Made by a program: the position numbers and the translations under genes. A stretch of 64,000 nucleotides of DNA from assembly GCA_034509755.1 (NCBI GenBank), contig JAVYJV010000047.1:124001-188000 (forward strand). The letters run 5' to 3'. Below, one piece after another: positions 26,806 to 38,325 of the stretch (position 1 is the stretch's first letter; each line of letters starts with the position of its first letter). The notes below the pieces were generated by a model, which had not been told where the DNA came from, ran no database searches, and worked only from the letters and a program-made list of their open reading frames with translations. The DNA is from Anisodus tanguticus. Lineage: Eukaryota; Streptophyta; Magnoliopsida; Solanales; Solanaceae.

Positions 26806-28172
26806 ATTAATATCTTTTTATTAAAAATTTCAAAGCTAAAGCTTTAAAAAAATTTTTTTTTTAAAAGTTAACATTAAAAGCTCTAAATGATTTAAAAACT
26901 AAACTAAAAATCATTTTATTTCAAAAACTAGACTAGTTTTATTATGATTAAACCAAGTAAATAAATAAGTTTTAAAAATTATTCACGTTTTAATGTTGTA
27001 TAATTGTAAAAATTTTTTTTTTTAATCAACTAATCTTATGAATCAAAACTATTTAATCTAACATCATTCATTGTATTACATGGTTTCAATGAAGAATTTC
27101 TCAATTAAATTTTGTAATAAAATTGTGTATTCACTTTTTTTTTAAAAACTGATGAAAATATTTTGATTTCTAAAAATTGATGTTTTCTAAATTGTCAAAA
27201 TAAAATTATCAAAAATATTTTTAATAATCACAGTATAACTAAAGGCAAAATCCAAAAAAATCTTTCATGTTTTGAAATAAAAAAATTTTTTTTTTTAGCA
27301 ATTCATAACAGTTGAAAACAAACAAAAAGCTTCAGTTTAAATTTTCGTCACTTTGTTTAACAAATGAAAAATTGATTTAATCGAATTTAAGTATTAAGAT
27401 AATTTAATTTATTGAAAATTAATGTCAAAAAAATAAAAACCATTTTAATAACTTATATGCTTTTTATCACAATTGACAAACATTATTCTTCAAAAAAAAT
27501 CAAAACTTAAAAGAAAATATTCTTAAAAAATGACCATTTATAAACTAAAAAAAAATAAATTAGACAAAAAAAAAATCCGCCACCACACTTTCTGATTTTT
27601 TTTTAAAACACTTTTTTCACAAATCATTTAACCTGGTATATAAATTAATCAACTTTAAAACATTCTAAACAAAATTGAATTTTTAAAAAAATAGTTTTTT
27701 GTTGATTAATTTTAATATTTGGTTAAGTTGCCAATAAAAATGAATACGAAAACAAATTTTTTTTAAGATTTTCAAATAAAAGCGTTGCATCAGAAATGTT
27801 TACAATTGTGTTTTCATCCAAAAATATATAGTTATGTTTAGGAAAGAAAAAAAATTTTTTTTCTACGAATATACACCTTGATCTATAGATTTTAAATAAA
27901 TTAATTTAAAAGGAAAAAAAATATAGCAGACTATAATTTTTTTGTATATATATGATTCAGAAAAAGTAAAAAGTACAAAAAGGTATAAATTGAACAGCCA
28001 TCTACAAGGCGGGTAATACTAAGAAGCGCAAAACTTAAAAAAATTTCGAAAATTCGTAATAAGCATTCTAAAAATTAAAACAAATCATTCTTTAAAATTT
28101 TTAATAAGAAAAGATAAATAAAATGAAAATAAGTTTTTTTTAATTAGAAACAGTGTAAGAAAATTCAAAAAG
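26806..28172. promoter_or_regulatory. MAST upstream region / IFT139 3' flank
   Basis: About 1.37 kb without a reading frame of note. It should contain the MAST promoter. A patch at 27991-28035 is clearly richer in G and C than its surroundings (GCCATCTACAAGGCGGG then AAGAAGCGC) and contains TAGATGGC on the minus strand. Another patch at 27576-27590 reads ATCCGCCACCACAC. Their role is unknown. Confidence 0.4.
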
Positions 28173-31100
28173 CTATATCAAATATAATTTACATTTATCT
28201 AAAATTTCATTTTTCACTTTAATGAATTCTGGTTGAAGTTGTAATAGTAAATTACAAACATCAATTGACTCAACAAATCTATGTGATTTCATATAACATA
28301 AAGCTAGTCTATAACCAATTCTTAAATTTTTATTGTTAGTAAGATACCAAGCTTGTTTAAAATATTTAATAGCATCATCAAGTGATTGTTCTTTTTGTTT
28401 AATTAAACCGAGTAGTTCATTTGCTTTAATACATGACTAAAAAAAAGATTCATTTAACAAAAATCAAAAAACTCCTTTACAAACATTACCTTATTATAAG
28501 TCAAACATTTTTTTAATAAATCAATAGCTAATTCAAACTTATTATTTTGAATATAAATATCAGCTAATAATAACCAATTTTTTTCAAAATACTCTGCATC
28601 CTTAAAAGAGAATCTTTTTTAAAAAAAATTTTTTATTTTAAAAACTATTTAATTACCAAATATTCCCAGCTTAAATTATTTAAACTTTTAAGAATAGATT
28701 TAGCTTTTGAATATTGTTTAAGTACCATATATCCTGCAGCGATTCCATAGTTCAAGTAAACTAATGTCTTAAAAAAATAAGTTTCAATTAAAAATTTTTT
28801 TCACCAAAAATAGCATTTAAATTACATTTTGGTTTTCATTTATTTTTTTAATTAAAAAATTTATTTGTTGTTCAATTTCATTTTTAGGCTTATAAGAATA
28901 AATTAATAAAGACTTTAGTATGAGAAAGTCATTTTGATTCAACTGATTAGTTTGTAATTCCTAATTAAAAAAAATAATTTTCATTACATAACTCAAATAA
29001 GAAAAGAAAAGCAAACCATTAAAAACTTGTTGGCAATTTTCATTGAAAGTTCTTTAGCACTAAGTTTATCTCCTTCAGTATTATTAATTAAATCATGAAA
29101 CATCTCACTTCCTACAATTTCATTTTCTGGATTAATTAAAATTTCAATAATTTTTATTTTTGATGATAAACCAAAATCAATATCATTTCTAGAAATCATT
29201 AAATAATTTATAGCTTCATCAATTGATCCTAAATAAAAGTGTAAAATTCCTTTACAATAAGCTAATTTTTTTGGTTCATTTATTTTTAATTCAGCTTTCT
29301 CTATATATTTGGGAATTAAATCAACTAATTTTCCTGTTCTTCTAGATGCTTCAATTAACTTATTAAGTGCCTTAAAATTATCTAAAATTAAAAATCTTTT
29401 TAATTGAAACGTTAAATAAAATTAATTTTTTACCTGGTTTTTTAATTAGAACTTTATCTAATAAATCAATTGAATTTTCAAACTGATTTTTATAAAACAT
29501 TATTTTGGCTAATATCTTGGAATTAAAAAAATAATTAGAAAGTTCATAAATGTTTAAAATGATTAAAAAATATAAGTAAAAATTAACTTTTCATTTTTAC
29601 CAGTAAAGCATTATCTTCATTAGGATTATTTTGAAGAATTATTCTACAATAATTTTGAACTTCTTCATAATTATTATTATTTAATTCAATTTCAGCTAAT
29701 TTGAGCAAAACCTTAAAAAAAAAGTTTATTAAAAAGTTAATTTAGAAAGAACATCAAATTTTACATTTGTGTTGTTAAAATCATAATTTAAAGCTTCTTT
29801 CAAATAAATAAAAGATTGATTTGAATTTTGATGATAAATATTTACTTGTTCTGCTAATTTGATGCAAATTCTAAAGATAAAATTAGAATTATTTTTGTTA
29901 CAATTACAAGGATAAAACTTACTTAATTGCAATTTGTTTATTATAAGTTAAACATTCAGAATTTTCAGTAATTAATCTTCTTATAACTCTAGAAAGAAAA
30001 AGAATTAAGTTTAAATTTATTTGAAAAAAAGTTTACTTTTTTTGAACAGCATAAGATTTTTGTAAAGATGAAATAGCTTGTTCATTTTTGCCAGTATCAA
30101 GTTGAATTTTAAATAAAAGGTAATATATTTTAGACTCAAATTCAAAATTTTCTAATTGATTATCTAAATTAAAAAAAAGCTCATTAAAATTTGAAGATGA
30201 GAAAACTTTTATTTACTTGTATTTTTTAATAGCTCAATTGAATTATTTATAATATCAATAGCTTCATTATATTTTTTAATTTTATAATATAATTCAGCTA
30301 AATCATATTTAAGATCATTATATCCACTTGTTTTAATTGCTGCTTTATAGTAAGTAATAGCCTATAATTAAATCAATTTATTAATAATTGTGTCAAACAA
30401 GGTTAAATGTAAAAAAATTATTTTTTATAATTAAAATAACTTGATAAAATTGTACTTGAAAATCAATTGTAATTGAAAAAAAAAAGATTTCACCTTTTCA
30501 TATAAATGAATTTTAATATAAAGTTGACCAACTTTTCTCATTAAATTTGCATCTTTCGGATTCATTCTCAAAGCTTTTTCATAAGTTTCAATTGATTTTT
30601 CTGTCTATTAAAGAAAGAAAAAAATTTATTTTTCAGAAAAAATAAATTAAAACTTACTTCTAATATATTTAAATAAGCGTTACCTAACAAAATATATGTT
30701 TCAATAGTTTTGTTAGTTTCTAGTATATTTTGATAACATTCAATATAAAGTTTATTATTCTTTTCATATTTTAAATAAATGTTAGCTAATTTTTCTTTTG
30801 CTTTTATATAAAAATCAAATTCATCATCAAATTTATCTGACATTTCAGTCAAATTATGATTGAAATTAATTTTTTTTATAATTAAAATTGCTTCTTCAAT
30901 ATTACCTAAAGATTCTTGAATTGTTGAATTTTCAATTAAAATTTTTTTTTCATACTTTGTACCTTTAAATTTTTTCATTAATTCTTCAATCAACTCTGTT
31001 GCTTTATCATGTTGATTTTTACTAAGATAAAGTTCAATTAAAACAAGATTACAATTAATAAAATAATAATCAGATAGTTTAGATTTTTTTTCAATTAATA

Positions 31101-33456
31101 AATCTTCAACAAGTTTTATAGATTCTTCTAACTTGTTCTCATTTTTTAAGATTTTTGATTTTATTAAAATAAATTCATGATTATCTCTAATCTAAGAAAT
31201 TAAAAAAAATATCATGAGTGAAACCAATTAAATAAAAACTCATCTAAATAAAGTTCATTAAAAAATTAACAATAAACTACAATAATCAAAAATTTACCTG
31301 AAAATTATGACTTATAGCTGTTTCTAAAACTTGAGATGCTTGAAAAGTTTTGTTTTGTAAAACTAATATTTTAGCTTTCAACAACAACAAATCGTTTTTT
31401 AAAAAACTTTTATCAATTAATTGATCAATTAATGATATTGATTTAATGAAATCTCCTTTCAAATATTTTATTCTAGCTACATATTCAATTAATTTATAAG
31501 AATCAGGACATGGAACTAATGCTAATTTCAAATAATTTTCAATTTTTTCTAAAAAAGACGAATTTAAGCTAATTGATGTTTTTTGATCGTTTATTATTAT
31601 TGGCTCATAACAAGAATTATCTAAGTAAATTTTAGTGATGTATAGAACTAGGTCTAAATCAAGTTCAGAATAATATTTGAAGCCAAAATTCATTTTCTAC
31701 CAAAAAAAAAAATTTTTTTTTAAATTTTTATTGAATTTTTATGCTTAAAACTTCTTACTTTTAATTTAGAAGTATGTTTAATCATGATTTCATTAATAAA
31801 AGGCATAATTGATTCAAAATTTAAATTTTCAAACATTTTGCATCTTAACAGCATATGAACCAAAATCTGAAAAAATAAACTTAAAACATTTCTTTTCATC
31901 TAAAATCTTACTTACAATAGGCATGTCACTTAATTTATAATTTTTTTCAAGATTTAGAATTTTTTTTATGAAGTTTTTGTCATTTTTTTTTATTGCAACT
32001 AACGTTAATTCAAATAAAAGATTTAAATTATTTTCTTCTATGTCATTTGCATCTTTTAAATATCTGTAAAAAAAAACTTTTGAAACTTCTGATTATTTCA
32101 ATTATATTTTAATAAAAACCTCTCAGCATCTTTAATACGATCTAACTTGTATGCTTGATGTCCTAATTCACATAAATAATCAAGATTTGTATTGTCAATC
32201 AAGACTGCTTTTTCAATCAAAGAAAATGTTTTTAATAAAATTTCTTTATTATCAGAAGCAAACCTAGAAAATAATTTAGCTGTATCATAATAAATTTTAG
32301 CATTTTTAGATTCTCTTGTTTCTAAAGAATAATTTAAATCATTCAGTTTAGAGCAAACTTGTTGTTCGTTAAAATTCCAAACTAAGTTGTACAAAATTAT
32401 AAAACAATAAGAATCAATACAATGACGATCTAGAGTTAAAGTTTTAGTCGATAATTCTAAAGCTTGTTCCCAATTATTTAATTTAATATTAACTTTTGTT
32501 TTTTCAACATAACCAGGTATAAATGTTGGATATAATTGTATTAAATCATTTAAACAATCAATGGCTTTATCAAAAAACCGTAATTTTGCTAATGTCTTAG
32601 CTTTTCCAATCAGACAACTAGGATCTAACCTAATTAAAATAAAAAATGAATATCTTTTTTTAAAATGTAAATAAAACTTTACTGTTTAGATAAAATTTTG
32701 AAATACTTTAAAGCATTATTAAGATTATTCTCATCTTTAGCTGTTTTCAATTCTAGCCATCCTTTTAATGAAAAGAACTCATTGTTTTGTGAATTGGAAA
32801 GTTTCAATGCTCGGTCTAAATATTCTTTACATTTTTCAAAACGCTCAGTTAAAAATAGATAAATAGCTGCATAAAATAAAGATTTATCTGAAGATGTTTT
32901 ACGAATTGATCTTATTTCATTTTCTAAACTACTTATTTCTTCTTTATCTAAATAAAGAAATAATTAAAAAAAATAAAAAAAAATTTTCAAATTCTCACTA
33001 TTATTTGAAATTTGTTTCAAGTTATTAATTAAAATTAAATTACTAGCAACACGAAAATCAAAATTTTCTTGTAAAACTTCTAATTCTCTATTACTTTCTT
33101 GAGGATGATCTTTTAAAGAAGATAGATAATTTTATAAATAAGTATTCAATAAATATATACTAATACTTACTGTCTAAGGATAATGCAATAGCATGGTAAA
33201 AATTGAATATTAATTCATTTGGAAATATTCTTGTTGCTTCGATTGAAGTATAAAGCATTGATTGATAAAATTTTAAGTTTGCATAGTAATGAATAGAACA
33301 CTAGAGACAAAAAAGGTAAATAAAATCAAAAGAAAAAAAAGTTTAATGAAACCAAATGAAAAAAAAATGAAAAAAAATTTTATAGAAAATGAAATAAAAG
33401 AAATTCCTTTTAAATAAATTTATAATCACCTTAATTAAAAGATTTTTTTCAGACAT
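28173..33456 (-). CDS. TTC21B: IFT139 / TTC21B, intraflagellar transport complex A TPR protein, 21 exons
   Basis: IFT139 is an IFT-A subunit for retrograde transport in cilia. Twenty-one exons join in phase to 3966 nt (1321 aa; human TTC21B 1316): 33430-33456, 33171-33300, 32999-33109, 32683-32947, 32120-32629, 31916-32063, 31759-31866, 31298-31696, 30658-31191, 30494-30604, 30217-30361, 30037-30163, 29923-29988, 29765-29870, 29601-29711, 29434-29515, 29017-29381, 28826-28960, 28657-28767, 28490-28600, 28173-28436. TPR helices run throughout. Family-specific stretches include KLYIECYQNILE, NAYLNILE, NPENEIVGSEMF, DAEYFEKNWLLLADIYIQ and a C-terminus starting GYRLALCYMKSHRFVESIDV. It ends in TAG. 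Introns are 40-130 bp. The 110 bp before the start, shared with the 3' end of factor B, hold a GTTACC half-site like an RFX X-box half, but no complete X-box is visible. Confidence 0.96.
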
Positions 33457-33566
33457 TTTGAAATTTTATTAAAAAAAAATTACATTTACTTAAAAATTTG
33501 TTGATTTGAAACTACTTTACATAGAAATTTTGTTTTTTTTTGTTGGTAGTTATTAGTTACCTAAAA

Positions 33567-34357
33567 TTATTTAATGAGCAATTCATTTTGTTCTTCTACT
33601 TTCAATTCAATATCAGGACGATAATCTCTAAATAATTCAATCACTAAATTACTTAAATTATAATGATCTCCCAAATTAATTTTTGATACACAAACATATT
33701 CTAAAGATTTAATTTTAGCTATGGCTACTAAACAATTATCATCAATTCTTTTATTATTTAACAAATATAAATTTTTTAAGCAACTTGTAGCACTGAAAAT
33801 AGATGCTATTTTATCACAACAAAATGAGTCCATTTCATTATTATTTGATAAATCTAAAGTTTTTAAATTTTTTAACGATGTCAAGTTGAAAAGAGCTTCA
33901 TACTGAAGATCAGTATCTAGTAAAAAAAAATTTAGTAATTTATTCTTTAAAAATATTTTAAAATACCTTTAGCATTTATTTCAATTAACTTGTATTTAGA
34001 ATCAAATTTATTTGGTAATTTTTCATGAGAGTCAATTAATCCGATACCTAAAATGAGAAAAAAAACTTAATTTGATTCAATATAACTAAACTTTTACCTT
34101 CATAAAAAACTTTTCCATGACATTTAGTAATAACTTTTCCAGCAGCAATGTCAGGTCCTTAAAAATAAAAAATAATTTTTAATGAACATTCAAAATGAAA
34201 TTTACTAACCTAAAGCTTGAAATTCATTATAATCAATAATTTGATGTTTTAAAAGGGTCAAAACTTTATCTTTATGCTGTTTAGTTGGATCTAAAACTCT
34301 TGCTTGAGATCTAGCACCTGCTAAAAACTCTTGATAAGCTATTCTCATGAAATTCAT
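33567..34357 (-). CDS. DMAC2L: ATP synthase factor B / subunit s (DMAC2L), leucine-rich repeat, mitochondrial
   Basis: Four exons (34210-34357, 34098-34157, 33967-34047, 33567-33916) give 212 aa; human DMAC2L/ATP5S has about 200-215. Factor B is a mitochondrial LRR protein described as a coupling factor of ATP synthase. Order of family motifs: IDYNEFQALGPDIAAGKVI and HGKVFYEG (family: GPDRAA...VRYHG), then LPNKFDSKYKLIEINAKDTD (family: LP...LDKYKIQAIDATD). LRRs follow (LKNLKTLDLS, CLKNLYLLNNKRIDDNCL, KSLEYVCV), and the end is DIELKVEEQ. The related complex I assembly factor DMAC2 is the other option, but the LPNKFDSKYKL stretch and the ending favour DMAC2L. ATG 34348 in frame is an alternative start. 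It diverges from the MTRR-like gene. Confidence 0.88.
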
Positions 34358-34511
34358 TATAAACTTTAACTTAATTTATTGTCATGTTTCGAAAATTTTT
34401 TTTGAATGATAAACAAATGAAAAGTCATGCGCATAAAACAAAAACAAACCAACGTGACTTAATTCTTTATTTAATTTTTTAAAAACAACTAACTTAGGCT
34501 TTTAAATCAAA
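34358..34511. promoter_or_regulatory. 154 bp divergent promoter region between DMAC2L and MTRR-like gene
   Basis: Only 154 bp separate the two start codons, so both promoters must share it unless 5' exons lie further off. It contains TCATGCGCAT near 34425, resembling an NRF1 half-site (TGCGCA), and AACGTGACT near 34452, resembling a bZIP/E-box half. A CTAACTTAG word 13 nt before the plus-strand ATG looks like a splice acceptor. Function is inferred. Confidence 0.5.
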
Positions 34512-35948
34512 ATGAATTTAGATGAAATTTTTAAAATTTATAATCAATTTGATCCTGAAAAAATAAAATATCCTCAAATATCAAGTGAAAATAGTAAAAT
34601 ATATTGTTTAAGAAAAAATGTTTCCAATGAGGAATTAAGTTTGAAAATGAAGTTCCCTGTAATGGAAACAGATTATTTTAAATCAACTTTAAAATCTTTA
34701 AAAATTTTAAATAAAAATGAAAATCTTGTAAACGAAAGAAATATATTTGAAGCATGGTTTCAATTTGAAAGTGAACAAGAAATTCAAATTTTACCTGGAG
34801 ATTCTTTTGGTTTTTTAATCGGTAACTACGATAAAGAAGTTAAAGAATTATTAAAATTAGTAGATGTTTTTGATAACGATGAAACAAATATTGTTGACTT
34901 TGAAAATTTAAAAAAACCATTTTTACCAAAAGATACCTTGTATAGAATATTAAAATATTATGTTGAGTTACGTGCTGTGCCTAGTAAAAGTTGTATTTGT
35001 TTATTCGGAAAATATTGTACAGATGAAAAAGAGAAAAAATGTTTAATGTTTTTAAGTAGTAAAGAAGGATCGGAATTATATGATAAGTATATTTTAAAAC
35101 AAAACATGGGTATGTTTGATATACTGAAATGTTTTAAATCATGTAAACCTGGTTTAAAAGCTTTTCTCATTAATTCAATCAATTTTACTCCAAGGTATTA
35201 TTCAGTAATTGATTATTTAGTTGAAAAAAAAGAAAAACATGTGTATGAAATTAAAATTGCTTTTAGTGTGACTCATTTACCTGAAATATTAAATAGAGAA
35301 AATACTCAATTACTAGGCATTTTTACAGGTAAAATGCAAGAAAGGTTTTACTTAGAAAACAATTCAAAATTAAAACAAAATGGTTGTGAAAATAATTCTA
35401 AAGAAAATAATTCTGATGTTGAGAGCTTAACAAACAACTTAAAAAACTTAAATTTAGATCAAAGTTATTTTTTGTTTAAACGTAAAAACTTGATGTTTAG
35501 AATGGCTGACAAAATTTATTCAAATACAATTTTAGTTTCAGTCGGCACTGGCATAACACCATTCTTAAGTTTTTTCAAATATTTAGAAAGAAATGAATTA
35601 AATAATGTTAATATCTGGTTAATACATGGTTCAAGACAAAAAGAAGACTGTTTATATTTAAATGAATTAATAGAATATGAAAAATCAAATTTAATTAATA
35701 AACTTCAACTTTGTTTTTCTCGTGTAACAGAAGACAATACTTACAAATATGTTCAAGATTATATAAAAGAAGAGAAAAAATTAAAAGAGCTTATTTATAA
35801 TGATGATAGTGTAATTTATGTATGTGGAGATGTTAAAAAAATGGCAAAAGATGTTCATGATGCCTTTTTACATATAATTGATAATGATATTAAAAAAATG
35901 AAAGAACTACAAACTCAAAAACGTTATTTACAAGATGTTTGGTACTGA
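34512..35948 (+). CDS. MTRR: Methionine synthase reductase-like FAD/NADPH protein lacking the FMN domain
   Basis: One exon, 478 aa; human MTRR has about 700. MTRR reactivates cobalamin-dependent methionine synthase by passing electrons from NADPH through FAD and FMN. Here only the FAD-connecting and NADPH halves are present. QILPGDSFGFLIGNYDKEV matches the family PGDAFSV...PNSDSEV. Also seen are RAVPSK, FAD-binding PRYYS, GIFTGK, NADPH-binding VSVGTGITPFLSFF, HGSRQKEDCLY, CFSR and YVCGDVKKMAKDVHDAF. The MTRR-specific C-terminus KRYLQDVWY has the stacking aromatic residue. The usual RxYSxxS is RYYSVIDY, so the second Ser is gone. The N-terminal flavodoxin domain is missing, and the divergent gene 154 bp upstream leaves no room for it nearby. 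Cytochrome P450 reductase and NDOR1 are less likely because of the C-terminus and hinge. Electron transfer would need an FMN partner encoded elsewhere. Confidence 0.88.
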   Translation: MNLDEIFKIYNQFDPEKIKYPQISSENSKIYCLRKNVSNEELSLKMKFPVMETDYFKSTLKSLKILNKNENLVNERNIFEAWFQFESEQEIQILPGDSFGFLIGNYDKEVKELLKLVDVFDNDETNIVDFENLKKPFLPKDTLYRILKYYVELRAVPSKSCICLFGKYCTDEKEKKCLMFLSSKEGSELYDKYILKQNMGMFDILKCFKSCKPGLKAFLINSINFTPRYYSVIDYLVEKKEKHVYEIKIAFSVTHLPEILNRENTQLLGIFTGKMQERFYLENNSKLKQNGCENNSKENNSDVESLTNNLKNLNLDQSYFLFKRKNLMFRMADKIYSNTILVSVGTGITPFLSFFKYLERNELNNVNIWLIHGSRQKEDCLYLNELIEYEKSNLINKLQLCFSRVTEDNTYKYVQDYIKEEKKLKELIYNDDSVIYVCGDVKKMAKDVHDAFLHIIDNDIKKMKELQTQKRYLQDVWY

Positions 35949-37912
35949 TAAAACTATTTTGAGCAGGGATTTTAATTCAAAAGTTTTAATTTATTTTTTG
36001 TTAATTTTAGTCAAAAATTACTAGATTAGAAGAATAATTTTTTTATCTTATTTTTTCATAAAAATTTATTAGTATTTTGTTTTATATGATAATTTTTATT
36101 TAAATTTGTTTTCTATTTCAACACTAAAATCTAATAGATTTAATAACTATAGTTTATCTAATTACTAAAACTTGCTAAGTTGTATTTTAAATTTTTCATC
36201 TAAATAATAAATTCTTAGCTTCATGAATTATTTAAAATTTTTTTCAACTCAAAATTAATCAATTTCAAACCAAGTTTTGATTAGCTAAATGATTAATTAA
36301 AAGTTTGTAAACTTAACTTTTTTAATTTTTTATAAAATGATTCAAAAGACTAACACATTCTCAAAATATTTTAAGAAAATTAAACTAGATTGGATTTTAA
36401 TAAATAAAGATAATTATTACAGTCTGCACAGTTTCAAAATACCCATATTGATTTTTAAAAATAATTAATACATGCTAAAAAATATATATATACACATAAA
36501 AGTAATTTAAATAAAAATAATGAAAGTTTTTGAACATTATTATTATTTATAATAAAATTTTTTGTAAACTTTTTTTTCGATAATAATTATTTTAGTTAAC
36601 TCTTATTTTAAATTTAATCCTAAATATTTATCTAGTTGATTAAACTAAACATATACACGTTTGAAAAACAGTTTCTTAAAAAACATATTTTGGTTAAAAA
36701 AATTTTAAAAATTATTCAATTCTTTCGCAGCAATTTCTTTGAACATTATCATGCATTTTAATTATTTGTGTACTAAATACTAAATATTGATTATGTTGTT
36801 TAGCTAGATATTTTTTTATTTAAACCTAAAAGTAAACTTAAAAAAAAGAACAAAAAAAAAATTTAAAGTATCAATCATAATAATAGATCATTAATATTTT
36901 TACTAAAAAATACATAACTAAATTTGAAAGTTTAAATCATTAAAATTATTTTTAAGCAAAATGATTTTTGTTTTATTAAATTATTTAAATAAAAAATTTA
37001 CTTATACTTTAATACTTTTAAAAATATAATTTTTTTAATAAAACTAATTTTTCAAGATAAATAAAAAAAAACTAATTTTTTGTAAAACTACCTTTAAATT
37101 AATTTTTTATTTTTAAAATCAAAATCAATAAAAAATATTCTTTTAAACTAAATGAATTATTAAAAAACTTTATATAAAAAAAATTTTCTTTCAAAAGTAT
37201 CAAAAATTAGTCAATATTTTACAAAAAAATTTTTGTTTTAAGTATAAACTAAACTTTATTCTTAATTTAACTTAATTTGACTTTAAAACAAAAATAAAAT
37301 AATTAAGTTATTAAAAAAAATTTTAGTTTTGTTGTTTAATAAGCTAAAATTATATTAAAAAGTTTTTTAAATTTAAATTAAGCAATAAGTTTTTTTTTAT
37401 CAAAAAAAATATACAAACTATGTATAAGTTCATATATGTTTATATAAAGTTTATCTAGTTTATATTTTAATTTTAATAATTTATTTATATATATACAAAA
37501 ATTAAAATTAATTAATAAGCTCATTTTTGCATATAAATCAATATTTTACAATGGTCCCCTTCTTTTTTTTTTTTTATTATATATTAAGAAAATTTATTTA
37601 TCTTTTTTTCTTTCAACGTGCATTCAACTCAAAAATGGAATTAACAAGTTTTGATTTTTATTTTAAATGTTACAAATAATCGAAAACTTTGTCAAAATGT
37701 TAGAATTTTATCTATAAGCCAAGATAATGAAAATTTTATAATTTTATGATTAGAAAAACACCATGATATCGTTAAAGAAGCAATAAAGGCTAATTAAAAC
37801 AACTAAAAAGTAAAAATTATTAACAAAACAAATATTTATTAATCCTTAAAAAAATTTAAATTTAATAAAAAAGTTTTTGTTCTAAAAGAAGCAAATGGAT
37901 TTTTAACACATA
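35949..37912. other. 2.0 kb noncoding stretch after the MTRR-like gene
   Basis: A/T-rich with short TA-rich runs (36480-36497 and 37480-37500). The 37555-37800 part is slightly richer in G and C and lies just after the transposase-like ORF on the minus strand, so it may be eroded mobile DNA. I see no recognisable protein, and no inverted repeats could be established. Confidence 0.45.
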
Positions 37913-38122
37913 TTACAAAACATCATGAACTTCTTGAACTGATAATTTTTTTCTTCTTTTTGATTCTTCATCAGGCTCTCGTTTTTTTTTGTAAATTTGA
38001 ACATACTTAGTAACTGATTTTCGAGTTACATTTAATATTCTTGAAATTTCCAAATTATTTTTTCGGTTTAAATGTAGCTCAATGATGTTATTTATTTGTT
38101 CTTTATTTAATTTGTTAGGCAT
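37913..38122 (-). CDS. Small helix-turn-helix ORF, transposase N-terminus-like
   Basis: A complete 69-aa frame from ATG at 38122 to TAA. It begins MPNKLNKEQINNIIELHLNR, followed by ISRILNVTRKSVTKYVQIYK and then basic KRRKKLSVQEV. This is the pattern of the first helix-turn-helix of Tc1/mariner-type transposases (a homeodomain-like fold), including the link to a second domain that normally begins RKLS/T-x-x-E. The DDE catalytic domain is absent, so it is either a broken transposon remnant or a tiny domesticated DNA-binding protein. It sits 203 bp from, and divergent to, RPB3. I do not see terminal inverted repeats. A gene with further exons cannot be excluded. Confidence 0.45.
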   Translation of the reverse strand: MPNKLNKEQINNIIELHLNRKNNLEISRILNVTRKSVTKYVQIYKKKREPDEESKRRKKLSVQEVHDVL

Positions 38123-38325
38123 ATTCAATAAATAAAAAAAAAAATTTCACAAGTTAAATCTTAACAAAAACTTTTAACAAAACTTTTAAAAATTATGAAA
38201 AAAGTTATTGAAAAAAATTTTGAATTTAGTTGTTTACTTGAACATCTAGTTTTTTGTTTTAACTTAACACTCAAGTTTTTTTTTAAATGACAATAAGTAA
38301 ATAATTTTGGTAAATTTTTTTCAAA

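Noticed and set aside
33567..34357. Complex I assembly factor DMAC2 identity
   Set aside because: The LP-KFDSKYKL-EINA-DTD block and the DIELK ending match factor B (DMAC2L) more closely, though the two are relatives.
33721..35182. Frames 33721-33906 (plus) and 34958-35182 (minus)
   Set aside because: Antisense shadows of the DMAC2L and MTRR-like exons.
34512..35948. Cytochrome P450 reductase, nitric oxide synthase or NDOR1 identity
   Set aside because: The hinge, the CGD-x-x-x-MAKDVHDA block and the KRYLQD-W ending fit MTRR better than these.
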